Shown here one piece after another: positions 11,502-20,779 of a DNA stretch of 64,000 nucleotides; the first letter of the stretch is position 1; each line of letters opens with the position of its first letter. Position numbers and translations under genes: made by a program. Under the pieces are notes generated by a model. It was not told where the DNA came from and did no database searches. It saw only the letters and a list, made by a program, of their open reading frames with translations. The stretch is from an uncultured Alphaproteobacteria bacterium (lineage in GTDB: Bacteria > Pseudomonadota > Alphaproteobacteria > Micavibrionales > Micavibrionaceae): assembly GCA_946480475.1 (NCBI GenBank), contig CAMLJM010000014.1:6101-70100 (forward strand), given 5' to 3'.

Positions 11502-12170
11502 ATGTGTGGGCGCTATGCAATTTTTGCTGCACCGCATCGCCTTATCGAACTGTTCGGATCGGAAATCATTCCCAATTTTCCGGCTAAATTTAATGCTGCG
11601 CCGCTACAGGACCATCCTGTGATTGTGAAAAATCGCATGGGGTTGGCACGATGGGGCTTGCTGCCCCCTTGGGTGGAAGAAGATGATAAGGGATTATGTG
11701 CAAAGATGATCAATGCCCGCAGCGAAACAGTTTCCGAAAAACCTGCTTTTCGCGATAGCTGGGCTAAGGGCCGTCGCTGCCTGGTGCCTGCCAATGGGTT
11801 TTATGAGTGGAAAGGTGAGGGTGATCAGAAACAGGCTTATTACCTTTATCACCAATCCCGGGATGTGATTGCCTTTGCCGGGTTATGGTCCAAAAAGGAT
11901 GATCTGGTAACCTTTACCGTCCTGACCAAGGATGCCGACGCGGCGATTGCTGATATTCACCATCGCATGCCCGTGATGTTTACAACGGATCAAGCGCAGG
12001 AATGGTTTGCCGCTGATGAGCGTTGTGCCTTTGATATGATCAAACGTGCATCCGGGCGCGATATGATGTTCCGGCCCGTGGGCAGGGATGTTGGCAAAGT
12101 AGCCAATGATTATGCTGGTTTGTTGGATGAAATCGCTATCCCTGCCAGTCCATCAGCGCTTTTAATATGA
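11502..12170 (+). CDS. SRAP-domain protein (HMCES/YedK family), abasic-site DNA-protein crosslinker
   Basis: A 222-residue SRAP protein beginning MCGRYAIF. After Met removal Cys2 becomes the N-terminal nucleophile that crosslinks to abasic sites in single-stranded DNA and shields them. The conserved blocks NARSET (Asn and Glu near 75-80), CLVPANGFYEW and HHRMPVMF are all present, so the active site looks intact. The start must be this ATG because Cys2 has to be exposed. It is divergent from gdhB, and its last 35 bp overlap the convergent gene at 12136-12468. Confidence 0.93.
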   Translation: MCGRYAIFAAPHRLIELFGSEIIPNFPAKFNAAPLQDHPVIVKNRMGLARWGLLPPWVEEDDKGLCAKMINARSETVSEKPAFRDSWAKGRRCLVPANGFYEWKGEGDQKQAYYLYHQSRDVIAFAGLWSKKDDLVTFTVLTKDADAAIADIHHRMPVMFTTDQAQEWFAADERCAFDMIKRASGRDMMFRPVGRDVGKVANDYAGLLDEIAIPASPSALLI

Positions 12171-12468
12171 TCACGGGCAGCACCAGATAAAATGCGACCA
12201 GGTTGATCTTGAACAGCATTTTACGCAGGAACAAGCCTGAGAAAACGATCAGAATACCGTAACCGATCAGGCCCCACCCCAGCATATTGAAAAGCCTTGC
12301 CATACTTTCGGAGGATGCGCCCTCTTCTGTACCAATGAAGAAAGGCTTCACCAGCATCAGGCCAATACCAATTCCTGCCGATAGAACGGCATTGCGCATG
12401 ACCTTATTAAATTTCTTACGTTCGCGCGCTTCGGGATCATCCCAAGGGGTCGGCGGAATCAGGGCCAT
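12136..12468 (-). CDS. Small membrane protein, unknown function
   Basis: A 110-residue protein with a charged N-terminal tail (residues 1-25) followed by about three predicted membrane helices (roughly 27-45, 63-80 and 88-106). A GAGAG-type ribosome-binding site precedes the ATG. It overlaps the 3' end of the SRAP gene by 35 bp in convergent orientation. I do not recognise the family; the composition and helices are what can be seen. Confidence 0.7.
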   Translation of the reverse strand: MALIPPTPWDDPEARERKKFNKVMRNAVLSAGIGIGLMLVKPFFIGTEEGASSESMARLFNMLGWGLIGYGILIVFSGLFLRKMLFKINLVAFYLVLPVIILKALMDWQG

Positions 12469-12582
12469 GGTTATCTCTCAACTATTTGATTCTACTGAAG
12501 TATACGGTTTTTCTTGGCAAGGGCGAGCACCCAATGTTATTGATTTTACTGTTGAAAAGCCCTAACGGCAATGGAGGTCATA

Positions 12583-12753
12583 ATGAAAGAGACAAAACCT
12601 ACTGAGGCGAAAACCCTGCGTACAGTTTTCTGTGATGGTCAGGAACAAAACCTTGTATCGCCGGCCCAGCAGGCCGCTACACGTGAGTGTCAGCATCCAC
12701 AACAGCCACGCGTTCAGCCGCATGAGCCTTTCGAACCACATGGCATGAACTAG
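12583..12753 (+). CDS. Small hydrophilic hypothetical protein
   Basis: A 56-codon frame starting at the ATG preceded by GGAGG 5 bp upstream (the first in-frame ATG at 12571 overlaps that Shine-Dalgarno sequence). The protein is polar, rich in Gln, Pro and His at the C-terminus, and has no hydrophobic segment. The good ribosome-binding site is the only support, and no family is recognised. Confidence 0.45.
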   Translation: MKETKPTEAKTLRTVFCDGQEQNLVSPAQQAATRECQHPQQPRVQPHEPFEPHGMN

Positions 12754-12860
12754 AGCTTCCACCGTTTGAGTTCGGGCGGTGTCACATATCAGCTCACGTA
12801 TTTTTATACGTTTACGTTCCTGGCCGAACATAAACGCTGATCGCTCTTCTCATCAGGAAT

Positions 12861-13643
12861 CTAGCGCGCGGTCCAACCGCCATCCACCGGCAGTGATATG
12901 CCGGTGATGCTTGATGCGGCATCACTGCACAGGAATAGCGCGAGTTCACCAAGCTGCTCCACTTCTACGAACTTCTTGATCGCTTGTGGCGCCAGCATCA
13001 CTTTTTCGACGACTTCTGCCTCTGATAAATTATGCACCTTTGCCTGATCCTTGATCTGGTTCTGTACCAAGGGCGTATTGACGTAACCGGGGCAGATCGC
13101 ATTACAGGTAATGCCGTTTGTAGCGACTTCCAGCGCGATGGTTTTCGTCATGCCGATAATACCGTGTTTAGCAGTGACGTAAGCACTTTTGAAAGGTGAT
13201 GCCACCAGGCCGTGAGCTGATGCAATGTTGATCACGCGGCCCCAGCCTTTCTTTTTCATGCCTGGAAGGCAGGCCTTTGTCGTGTGGAAGGCTGAGTTCA
13301 TATTGATGGCGATGATCGCATCCCATTTATCTTCGGGAAACTCATCGATCGGGCTTACAAACTGGATGCCGGCATTGTTGACCAGAATATCAACACTGCC
13401 GAACTGATCGACTGTATTCTCGCACATCTTGCGAATCTGATCCGGTTTGGTCATATCAGCGGGATCGTAAAGGGCTTTGATGCCGAAATCGCTCTCCAGC
13501 CCTTTGCGGGTTTTCTCAATCTCGTCGGCATTACCCAAGCCATTGATCACAACATGGGCCCCTTGCTTGGCCATGGCTTGGGCGATACCGAGGCCAATGC
13601 CGCTGGTGGAGCCGGTAATAAGTGCTGTCTTGCCTTTAAGCAT
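12861..13643 (-). CDS. hbdH: 3-hydroxybutyrate dehydrogenase (short-chain dehydrogenase)
   Basis: A 260-residue classical SDR that matches the D-3-hydroxybutyrate dehydrogenase branch: TGSTSGIG cofactor motif at 10-17, NNAGIQ, the SAHG...SAYVTAKHG catalytic Ser-Tyr-Lys block, and the typical C-terminus LPVDGGWTAR. It interconverts 3-hydroxybutyrate and acetoacetate with NAD. It sits divergent from the Phe/Tyr operon, whose end product through fumarylacetoacetase is acetoacetate. The two units are therefore linked metabolically, though no shared regulation is visible. Confidence 0.9.
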   Translation of the reverse strand: MLKGKTALITGSTSGIGLGIAQAMAKQGAHVVINGLGNADEIEKTRKGLESDFGIKALYDPADMTKPDQIRKMCENTVDQFGSVDILVNNAGIQFVSPIDEFPEDKWDAIIAINMNSAFHTTKACLPGMKKKGWGRVINIASAHGLVASPFKSAYVTAKHGIIGMTKTIALEVATNGITCNAICPGYVNTPLVQNQIKDQAKVHNLSEAEVVEKVMLAPQAIKKFVEVEQLGELALFLCSDAASSITGISLPVDGGWTAR

Positions 13644-13776
13644 AATAACCTCCGAATCTTGACCTCAGCATTATGGCATGTTGCGGTGAACAATCCAGAG
13701 TGATTGATCTTTGACCCTCGATTTCCTACCCTTACGACATAATTCAACACATATAAATATACTGGGGGAGAATGAC

Positions 13777-14841
13777 ATGGCCGATCTTTTCGAGAATCCG
13801 CTGGGTACCGATGGTTTTTCGTTTGTGGAATACACAGGCGAGCCTGCGTTGCTGGATAAGCTGTTCCGCGATTTCGGTTTTACCCCGATTGCCCGCCATA
13901 AGAAGCGCGATGTGGTGCTTTACCGCCAGGGCGGGGTGAATTTTCTTCTCAATAAGGAAACATCCGGCCAGGCGCTTGCGTTCCAGAAAGTGCATATTTC
14001 TGGGGCCAGCGCGATGGGCTTTAAGGTTAAGGATGCCAATAAGGCCTATAAAGATGCGCTGAAACGCGGGGCCGAAGATGCTGGTAATCATGGTGGTTCC
14101 ATGGGTTCTGCCGTGCCGGCCATCAAGGGTATTGGCGGCGTCCTGATTTATTTCATCGATAATGATTCCATTTTTGAAGACGATTTCACGCCACTTCCTG
14201 CTGTCGACCAACATCCTACAGGTGTTGGTTTCACATATATTGATCACCTGACCCATAACGTGCATCGGGGTAATATGGATGTATGGGCCAAGTTTTATGA
14301 AGATATCTTCAATTTCCGCGAAATCCGATACTTCGACATTGAAGGTAAGCTTACGGGCTTAAAATCCAAAGCCATGACGTCCCCCTGTGGCAAGATCCGT
14401 ATTCCCCTGAATGAATCGTCCGATGATAAATCCCAGATCGCCGAATTCCTCAAGCGTTATAATGGTGAAGGGATTCAGCACATTGCGCTCGGCACCAATG
14501 ATATATACAAAACCGTTGAAATGATGACAGCCGGGGGTGTGCCCTTCCAGAAAACACCTGATACCTATTATGAATTGCTGGATAAGCGTGTGCCCGGACA
14601 TGGAGAAGATGTTTCACGTCTGAAGAAACTGCAGATCCTGATGGATGGCGCACCGACAGAGGGACAGGGTTTGCTGTTACAGATATTCACCAAGGATGCT
14701 ATCGGTCCCATCTTCTTCGAGATCATCCAGCGCAAAGGTAATGAAGGTTTTGGTGAGGGGAATTTCAAAGCCTTGTTCGAATCCATAGAACTTGACCAGA
14801 TTCGCCGCGGTGTCCTGAAAGATGAAAAGGCCAGCGCATAA
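13777..14841 (+). CDS. hppD: 4-hydroxyphenylpyruvate dioxygenase
   Basis: A Fe(II) VOC-fold dioxygenase that converts 4-hydroxyphenylpyruvate to homogentisate in tyrosine catabolism. The start at 13777 (MADLFENPLG) follows a GGGGGAG ribosome-binding site by 6 bp and gives 354 residues, the usual length. The 2-His-1-Glu ligands are visible in YIDHLTHNV, IQHIALGTND and the C-terminal FFEIIQRKG. It is the first gene of hppD-fah-maiA-phhA-phhA; homogentisate dioxygenase (hmgA), the next enzyme, is not in the window. Confidence 0.95.
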   Translation: MADLFENPLGTDGFSFVEYTGEPALLDKLFRDFGFTPIARHKKRDVVLYRQGGVNFLLNKETSGQALAFQKVHISGASAMGFKVKDANKAYKDALKRGAEDAGNHGGSMGSAVPAIKGIGGVLIYFIDNDSIFEDDFTPLPAVDQHPTGVGFTYIDHLTHNVHRGNMDVWAKFYEDIFNFREIRYFDIEGKLTGLKSKAMTSPCGKIRIPLNESSDDKSQIAEFLKRYNGEGIQHIALGTNDIYKTVEMMTAGGVPFQKTPDTYYELLDKRVPGHGEDVSRLKKLQILMDGAPTEGQGLLLQIFTKDAIGPIFFEIIQRKGNEGFGEGNFKALFESIELDQIRRGVLKDEKASA

Positions 14842-14844
14842 AAT

Positions 14845-15825
14845 ATGAAACTGGCATCGTATAAGCAGGGACGAGACGGGCGTTTAATGGTTGTGAGTAA
14901 CGATCTGAGCGCCTGCGTTCCGGCGCCCGCCCCTTATACAACGATGCAGCGTGCGCTGGATGAATGGGCAGAGTCTTCCCATGTCCTGCAGCATATAGCA
15001 GATCAACTAAATGAAGGTCGTGCTCATGGAGCACAGGCTTTCGATCAAGCGCTATGTGCGTCCCCTTTGCCTCGTGCCTATCAGATTGCCGATGGCAGTG
15101 CCTATCTCAACCATGTCGAATTGGTGCGTAAGGCGCGCGGGGCGGAGATGCCGCCTGAGTTTTTGTATGATCCCCTCATGTATCAGGCTGTGTCCGATAC
15201 AATTCTGGGGCCGCGGGATGATATTCCGGTCGGCAGTGAGGGCTTTGGAATTGATTTCGAAGCTGAAGTCGCCGTGATCGTTGATGATGTGTCCATGGGC
15301 GTCCGCGCTGATCAGGCCGGGCACCATATCAAGCTAATCATGCTGATGAACGATGTGTCCTTGCGCAATCTTATTCCTACGGAACTTGCCAAAGGTTTCG
15401 GTTTTTTCCAGAGCAAGCCGCCCAGTGCCTTTTCTCCCGTCGCGGTAACGCCTGATGCATTAGGTTCCGTATGGAAAGATTATAAATTGCATTTGCCTAT
15501 GCTGAGTTTCCTGAATGATCGGAAACTGGGGCAGCCCGATGCCGGTGTGGATATGCAATTCAGTTTTGCGCAACTCATTGCGCATGCTGCAAAAACCCGC
15601 CCCCTGAAGGCGGGGGCTATCATTGGTTCCGGTACAATTTCAAATTATGATCGTAAAGCGGGCATTAGTTGTCTTGCGGAAATTCGCATGATTGAAAAAA
15701 TTGAAACTGGGGAGGCTCATACGCCGTTTATGAAATATGGTGATGTCGTACGCATTGAGATGAATGATGCGGCGGGTCTCAGCATATTTGGCGCTATCGA
15801 ACAAAAAGTGGTCCCGGCAGAGTGA
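14845..15825 (+). CDS. fahA: Fumarylacetoacetase (FAH family)
   Basis: A 326-residue FAH-family hydrolase 3 bp downstream of hppD. In tyrosine catabolism it cleaves fumarylacetoacetate to fumarate and acetoacetate. The FAH core is recognised by GFGIDFEAEVAVIVDD (metal-binding acidic residues), LMNDVSLRN, KPPSAFSPV and the GSGTISN segment. The length is that of the bacterial type rather than the longer eukaryotic enzyme. The neighbours hppD and maiA make the tyrosine-pathway role secure. Confidence 0.93.
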   Translation: MKLASYKQGRDGRLMVVSNDLSACVPAPAPYTTMQRALDEWAESSHVLQHIADQLNEGRAHGAQAFDQALCASPLPRAYQIADGSAYLNHVELVRKARGAEMPPEFLYDPLMYQAVSDTILGPRDDIPVGSEGFGIDFEAEVAVIVDDVSMGVRADQAGHHIKLIMLMNDVSLRNLIPTELAKGFGFFQSKPPSAFSPVAVTPDALGSVWKDYKLHLPMLSFLNDRKLGQPDAGVDMQFSFAQLIAHAAKTRPLKAGAIIGSGTISNYDRKAGISCLAEIRMIEKIETGEAHTPFMKYGDVVRIEMNDAAGLSIFGAIEQKVVPAE

Positions 15826-15832
15826 TAATGAG

Positions 15833-16498
15833 ATGATCACCCTTTATAGTTATTACCGTTCCTCGACTTCATACCGCGTGCGCATGGCGCTGAACCTGAA
15901 GGGTTTGGCCTATGAGGTTGTTCCTGTGAATCTCATCAAGGATGAACAGTTCATGGATATGTACGCGCTCATTAACCCTATGACAGCGGTGCCTACCCTT
16001 ATTCATGATGATTTCACCCTGACGCAATCACATGCGATCATGGAGTATCTGGATGATATCGTGCCGCAACCTGCGCTGGTTTTTGGTAACCCGGAACAAC
16101 GTGCTTATATTCGCCAGATTACAGATATTATTTCTACGGACATTCATCCTTTAACAAACCTCCGTATCTTACGTTATCTAGCGGAAAAATTTGGCGCCGA
16201 CGATCATGCCAAGAATGCCTGGTATGGGCATTGGGCGCGTAAAGGCATGCTGGCCGTAGAGGCGACTTTACGCCATCGCGGCTGGTCCGGTGATTTTGCG
16301 CTGGATGATCATGTCAGTATGGCCGATATCGCGATTGTTTCACAGATGTACAATATGCGCCGTTTTAAACTGAAGGTCGATGATCTGCCTTTATGCCTGC
16401 GCATCGAAGCATGCTGTTCTCAAATTGAAGCGTTGAAAAAAGCAGCTCCTGAGCACCAGCCTGATGCCCCTGAAGGATTGGAGAGAATTCATGGCTAG
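15833..16498 (+). CDS. maiA: Maleylacetoacetate isomerase (zeta-class GST)
   Basis: A glutathione-S-transferase-like isomerase that turns maleylacetoacetate into fumarylacetoacetate. I use the ATG at 15833 (MITLYSYYRSS), 221 residues, which begins with the SSTSYRVRMAL motif typical of zeta GSTs (catalytic Ser near residue 10). The frame extends 23 codons upstream into fahA without family resemblance. Its last 8 bp overlap the first phenylalanine hydroxylase gene. Confidence 0.93.
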   Translation: MITLYSYYRSSTSYRVRMALNLKGLAYEVVPVNLIKDEQFMDMYALINPMTAVPTLIHDDFTLTQSHAIMEYLDDIVPQPALVFGNPEQRAYIRQITDIISTDIHPLTNLRILRYLAEKFGADDHAKNAWYGHWARKGMLAVEATLRHRGWSGDFALDDHVSMADIAIVSQMYNMRRFKLKVDDLPLCLRIEACCSQIEALKKAAPEHQPDAPEGLERIHG

Positions 16499-17369
16499 TG
16501 GCCATATCATACTTGATGCCAAATCCGCTGAAGATTGCGTGATTGATCAAAACTGGTCAGCTTATACGCCCACAGATCACCAGACCTGGGGGGCATTATT
16601 CCGGCGGCAAATGAAGACTCTGCGTGGCCATGTTTGTGAACAATATCTTGAGGGTTTGCGGGTATTAGGAATCACGGAGGATGGCGTTCCGGACTTCGAA
16701 AAGATGAACAGAAACCTGCGTGCGGCCACGGGCTGGGAAGTTGTAGCGGTGCCGGGCCTTATTCCTTCGCGCCCTTTCTTTGATCTGCTTTCGCAAAGGA
16801 AGTTCCCGGCAGGTAATTTTATCCGTACGCCTGAACAATTGGATTATCTGGAAGAGCCCGATATTTTTCATGATGTATTCGGTCATATCCCCCTGCTGAC
16901 CAATCCGGCCTATGCTGATTATATGCAGGCGTATGGCTGTGCTGGTGAAGATGCGATGGCGCATAAGGGGGTAAAATACCTGGCACGCCTGAACTGGTGG
17001 ACGATTGAATTTGGCCTTATTCGTGAAAAGGGACAAATCCAGATTTATGGGGCGGGTATATGCTCTTCATTCGGTGAAGCACGTTATGTGGTTTCCGATC
17101 CTTCTGCCCATTTCGTGGAGTTTGACCTGGAACGCTGCATGCGAACGGGTTATTACATCGATGATTTTCAGGCCACATATTTTGTCATCGATAGTTTTGA
17201 AGATCTGTTCAAGCAAGCGATGGAGCGTGCCTTTGTGCCCTTATACGAACAATTCCGGAACGACAGGCCTTTGACACCGTTTGTGCTAGAGGAGTCGGAC
17301 AAAGTTCTAAGGCAAGGTACCGGGGAATATTGGAAAGATTTTCCAAAGATAAAAGAAAAATTGAAATAG
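16491..17369 (+). CDS. phhA: Phenylalanine 4-hydroxylase, first of two tandem copies
   Basis: An iron- and pterin-dependent aromatic amino acid hydroxylase of about 292 residues. The start at 16491 follows GGAGAG and overlaps maiA by 8 bp. The Fe ligands are H127 and H132 in FHDVFGH, and E173 in WWTIEFGL. It feeds phenylalanine into the tyrosine pathway encoded by the same operon. A second, clearly different copy follows 7 bp later. Which copy is the main Phe hydroxylase, or whether one acts on another aromatic substrate, cannot be told by reading. No pterin carbinolamine dehydratase (phhB) is adjacent. Confidence 0.92.
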   Translation: MASGHIILDAKSAEDCVIDQNWSAYTPTDHQTWGALFRRQMKTLRGHVCEQYLEGLRVLGITEDGVPDFEKMNRNLRAATGWEVVAVPGLIPSRPFFDLLSQRKFPAGNFIRTPEQLDYLEEPDIFHDVFGHIPLLTNPAYADYMQAYGCAGEDAMAHKGVKYLARLNWWTIEFGLIREKGQIQIYGAGICSSFGEARYVVSDPSAHFVEFDLERCMRTGYYIDDFQATYFVIDSFEDLFKQAMERAFVPLYEQFRNDRPLTPFVLEESDKVLRQGTGEYWKDFPKIKEKLK

Positions 17370-17376
17370 GGAGATA

Positions 17377-18267
17377 ATGATGAGCGCTCAGTATGGCAAT
17401 CCGATGGGATCAGGCGATAGCACAGATTATAACTCTTATGTCATTGATCAGGGCTGGAAGAACTATTCTGAAGAAGATCATGGTACGTGGAAAATCCTCT
17501 ACAACCGTCAGCGCGACTTGCTGAAGGGGCGTGCCTGCCGCGAGTTCATGGATAACATCGATCATCTCGGGATTGATGACAGCAAGATCCCCGATTTTCG
17601 CCGTATGAGTGAAAAGCTGAAGGATCTAACCGGGTGGGAAGTTGTTGCCGTACCGGGTTTGATTCCTGATTTACCGTTCTTCCAATTATTATCTGAGAGA
17701 AAATTTCCAGCGGGTCACTTTATCCGGAAGCGTTCGCAGCTTGATTACATTGAAGAACCGGATGTCTTCCATGATGTTTTCGGCCATGTGCCCCTGCTGG
17801 CGCACCCTGTTTTTGCCGATTATCTTGAGGCCTACGGCAAGGGTGGTTTACGGGCGCATGAATTCGGCACGATCAAGAATCTGGCAAGGCTTTACTGGTA
17901 CACGGTTGAATTCGGCTTGATCAATACAGCCGAAGGCTTGCGTATTTACGGTGCTGGCATTTTGTCGTCTTCAGGGGAATCGAAATTTTCATTGGAAGAT
18001 GCATCGCCCAATCGTATTCAATTTGATCTTAAACGCGTCATGGAAACGAATTACCGCGTCGATGATTATCAGCAGAGCTATTTCGTGATTGATAGCTTTG
18101 ATCAGTTATTCCAAGAGACATACAAAGATTTTGCACCGCTATACGAAGATTTAAAACTTCATCCGCGCCAATTGGCCCCTGATGAAGTTCTGCCGGAAGA
18201 TAAAATCATTCACGAAGGCACGCAGGCCTATGCCTGTGCCCGTGATCTTGAAAAGCAAAGCGCCTGA
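17377..18267 (+). CDS. phhA: Phenylalanine 4-hydroxylase-like enzyme, second tandem copy
   Basis: A 296-residue paralogue of the preceding gene with all iron ligands kept (H132 and H137 in FHDVFGHVPLL, E178 in WYTVEFGL). The two proteins share the TGWEVVAVPGLIP and RKFPAG blocks but differ widely at both ends and in the substrate-side loops; copy 2 has the IYGAGILSSSGES stretch where copy 1 has IYGAGICSSFGEA. A GGGAG ribosome-binding site precedes two adjacent ATGs (17377 and 17380). The gene closes the operon 4 bp from the convergent lipoprotein gene. Confidence 0.9.
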   Translation: MMSAQYGNPMGSGDSTDYNSYVIDQGWKNYSEEDHGTWKILYNRQRDLLKGRACREFMDNIDHLGIDDSKIPDFRRMSEKLKDLTGWEVVAVPGLIPDLPFFQLLSERKFPAGHFIRKRSQLDYIEEPDVFHDVFGHVPLLAHPVFADYLEAYGKGGLRAHEFGTIKNLARLYWYTVEFGLINTAEGLRIYGAGILSSSGESKFSLEDASPNRIQFDLKRVMETNYRVDDYQQSYFVIDSFDQLFQETYKDFAPLYEDLKLHPRQLAPDEVLPEDKIIHEGTQAYACARDLEKQSA

Positions 18268-18271
18268 AACG

Positions 18272-19321
18272 TTACTCATTAGGTTTCAGGTCAATCACGA
18301 TGCGGTGATGCGGGTTGCTGCTCTCCGGTTTCATCGTGCCTTCGTATATGACGGATACTGATTTCTTCAGCGTCATAACAATTCTCGTTCCGCCACTGCC
18401 GTTCGATTGGGCTGTCCAGCTGTCGATGGCCGATGATTTCGGAGCTGTTCCTTGCGCGGCGGCACCCCATGCGGCATTGGGAATTTCAACGACGAGCAGT
18501 TTTTCGCCGTTATCTATGTCTTTGGTGTAGGTCACGGCCTGCGTGGCATCAAAGACGATGCGTGTTTTGCCCGCGTCGCCCCCAAAGCGCACGGCCGATA
18601 TTTGCGGGGAGCCGGTGCTTGCAGGAGGAGGTGGCGCGGATGCTGCAGCAGGCGCAGGCTTTTCTACCGCCTGAGGTACTGAAGGGGCCGGTGCGGGCGC
18701 GGGTGCCGTTACAGGGGCCGGTGATGAGGTGGCTACAGATTCTTCTGCATCCTCCATCACGTCTTCAGCGGGCTCAGGGCTAGAAATCGGTATGGGTGGC
18801 GTATAGGCGGGCACAGGCGCTGCATCAACGCCATTTTCCTGCAGCATGGCTTCAAGCTGGCCTACAAGATCCTGCAGATCTGTTTCGATTAAAGCCAGCC
18901 GTTGCATAGAGGGCGCCAGTATTTTCAGGTCACGATGCATCGCTGTTACAGCGCCTTCCAAACGATCAATACGGGCATTCGTATCGTTCAGATTGCCTGC
19001 GAAGTACGTATCAAGATTAAGGCCCAGAGAACCCAAAGATCCTCCCTGCCTGATCTCCAGCGGTTTAACTTCGGCAAACGGCCCTGCAGGCTTATCGTTC
19101 CCATGCAGAGACGCAGGTACATCAACAGAGAATCGTCCATCAGCACTGGCCGGAGTGGCCAGATTGCGCGGGTCTGTAAGAGGATTTGTCGATGTTGCGG
19201 GGACTGAATTCTGGCCGCAAGCCGTCAATGCCAGCATCATCGTGCTGAACAGCATACAGACCGAGAATCGTATCGTCCTGTCCCAGGGCGGACGTGATGT
19301 CCGCAGGGTGCCGATTGGCAT
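18272..19321 (-). CDS. Predicted lipoprotein with coiled-coil, Pro/Ala linker and C-terminal AMIN-like domain
   Basis: A 349-residue protein. The N-terminus carries a hydrophobic segment ending in a lipobox (LTAC, Cys near 35), so it is probably a lipoprotein; shorter starts inside the leader (Met near 23 or 28) are possible. Residues about 105-165 look like a short coiled coil, about 170-240 is a Pro/Ala/Glu linker, and about 245-345 resembles an AMIN domain (ISAVRFGG, TRIVFDA, LLVVEIPNA), known to bind peptidoglycan or localise envelope proteins. It lies next to the pilus-like genes, in the same direction but 140 bp away. A role in anchoring that surface structure is only a guess. Confidence 0.7.
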   Translation of the reverse strand: MPIGTLRTSRPPWDRTIRFSVCMLFSTMMLALTACGQNSVPATSTNPLTDPRNLATPASADGRFSVDVPASLHGNDKPAGPFAEVKPLEIRQGGSLGSLGLNLDTYFAGNLNDTNARIDRLEGAVTAMHRDLKILAPSMQRLALIETDLQDLVGQLEAMLQENGVDAAPVPAYTPPIPISSPEPAEDVMEDAEESVATSSPAPVTAPAPAPAPSVPQAVEKPAPAAASAPPPPASTGSPQISAVRFGGDAGKTRIVFDATQAVTYTKDIDNGEKLLVVEIPNAAWGAAAQGTAPKSSAIDSWTAQSNGSGGTRIVMTLKKSVSVIYEGTMKPESSNPHHRIVIDLKPNE

Positions 19322-19464
19322 GGAGAATTACCCGCGCAATAAAAGTGACAGTAATCCGAATTTTCTATCCGAATCACTCAGTTACAAGGATATGTGCAAC
19401 CGGATTCAGCGTCAACGGGCCAAATTCCATAATGTTCGTAAATCTATGGGAAACTTTAATCCGG

Positions 19465-19959
19465 CTAGGGGGATACGCTGACACTAAAGACACTGTTGTA
19501 GTTGGCGTTCGGATAATTGATGCCGCTGCCATTGCTGCGCAGGGTTGCGCCAATTTCAAATGTGGCGTTTCCCAAGCCATCTGTGGTGACAACGGCAGGG
19601 ACGGTAAAGGGGTTGTGCAGGGTAAAAACCGGATTACCCAATCCTAATATAGTCGATGAAACATCGATGTTTATATTCATCACTGTTAAGGGGGTTTGGC
19701 CCTGGATGATGTAACGGCCTAATTCAGGGGTATCAGAATAAAAATAGATGCCGGGGTCGGCAGTATAACTGCCATCGGGGTGCAGCTCAATTTCCCGGAC
19801 GACATTATTCGTAGTGATAGAAATATCACCAAAGGTCATCGCGCGATCCTGCGTTAATGTTTGCGCTGCCACGGGAAATGTGAGCAGCATGCAAAGCGTA
19901 AAAGCAGTTCTTTTAATGTTGCAGCGATGCTTCAGCATAAACGGTTTTGTTTTCATCAT
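19465..19959 (-). CDS. DUF4402-like exported surface subunit (minor)
   Basis: A 164-residue protein with a signal peptide (cleavage near VAAQ) and a DUF4402-like fold: MTFGDISI near the N-terminus and the closing strand NYNSVFSVSVSP. DUF4402 proteins resemble fimbrial or spore-coat-U type subunits handled by periplasmic chaperones. The frame begins 47 bp inside the chaperone gene; the real start could be 19959, 19956 or 19938, and none has a clear ribosome-binding site, which suggests coupled translation. It is the last gene of the unit pilin-chaperone-pilin. Confidence 0.7.
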   Translation of the reverse strand: MMKTKPFMLKHRCNIKRTAFTLCMLLTFPVAAQTLTQDRAMTFGDISITTNNVVREIELHPDGSYTADPGIYFYSDTPELGRYIIQGQTPLTVMNINIDVSSTILGLGNPVFTLHNPFTVPAVVTTDGLGNATFEIGATLRSNGSGINYPNANYNSVFSVSVSP

Positions 19960-20725
19960 TCGTATATGTCAACTGAATCGTACCGCTTCCGGTTATCGGC
20001 ATATTTAGCGGCATGGAAACTTTCCTGTAAGCATTCTCGGTAAATACATTCAGATTACCCATAGAGCCAATTTGCTGCGGTTGGCCGCCCGCGGGTTGCC
20101 ATATGGCTGTTGCCGTACCCAATATGCTGGCATTTCCTGTCCTGTTCAGCGTGAATGTCAGGGCCGGTTTTCCATCTTGCCCGCTAGGGTTATAAGCCAA
20201 ATCGGATAAGGTTGCGCCAGCCTGTACCTGACCGTGACGAATAATGACGGGGATTGCTACACCAATATTCATAGCCATGCCTACGCTGCTGGCTTTGTCA
20301 TTTACAGGTGCCGGTGGGCCGTATTCCGACATGCGCGTGGCGCGAATATGGAAGCGATACTCGCCCTCTGGCAGGTTTTCCGGCTTACGGATGGAGAAAC
20401 GGATTTTCTGCCGTGCTTCGGGCGCCAAAGTGAACTGGCGTGGAGATAGGCGCAGCACTTTTTCGGGATCGAAGGCATCATTCAGCGGCTGTTTCAACTC
20501 TTCATACACGCCATATTCATTCTGGCGGAAACTGATAATTTCAATGCGGAATGTGCCTGTTGTGTCCCCTCGGTTGAGCAGCGTGAATTCACCAGCGCGT
20601 TCACGTGGCTCAAGTATAAGGCGGCGCGGTACGATATCGACACGTTCTGCTGCCGTGGCCGTAAAGTTAAAAAGAAACAAGCCTAGGAACGAAATGAGAA
20701 GCGCACGCAGCAGCATAGAAATCAC
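19913..20725 (-). CDS. PapD-like periplasmic pilus chaperone
   Basis: A 270-residue exported protein (signal peptide ending near TATA-AER) with a PapD-like Ig fold. VDIVPRRLILEPRERAGEFTLLN is the chaperone G1 region, the FTLAPEARQKIRFSIRKP stretch is typical, and IPVIIRHG closes domain 1. Such chaperones bind donor strands of surface subunits and pass them to an outer-membrane usher. It lies between two DUF4402-like subunit genes, opposite a divergent usher-like gene. A terminator separates it from the upstream subunit gene, so it is probably expressed at a lower level by read-through. Confidence 0.85.
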   Translation of the reverse strand: MISMLLRALLISFLGLFLFNFTATAAERVDIVPRRLILEPRERAGEFTLLNRGDTTGTFRIEIISFRQNEYGVYEELKQPLNDAFDPEKVLRLSPRQFTLAPEARQKIRFSIRKPENLPEGEYRFHIRATRMSEYGPPAPVNDKASSVGMAMNIGVAIPVIIRHGQVQAGATLSDLAYNPSGQDGKPALTFTLNRTGNASILGTATAIWQPAGGQPQQIGSMGNLNVFTENAYRKVSMPLNMPITGSGTIQLTYTNDENKTVYAEASLQH

Positions 20726-20779
20726 CTAAAATTGGTTAGTTTTCCAAATAGTAGCATAAAGGCTGTGCGCTCAAAAGCA

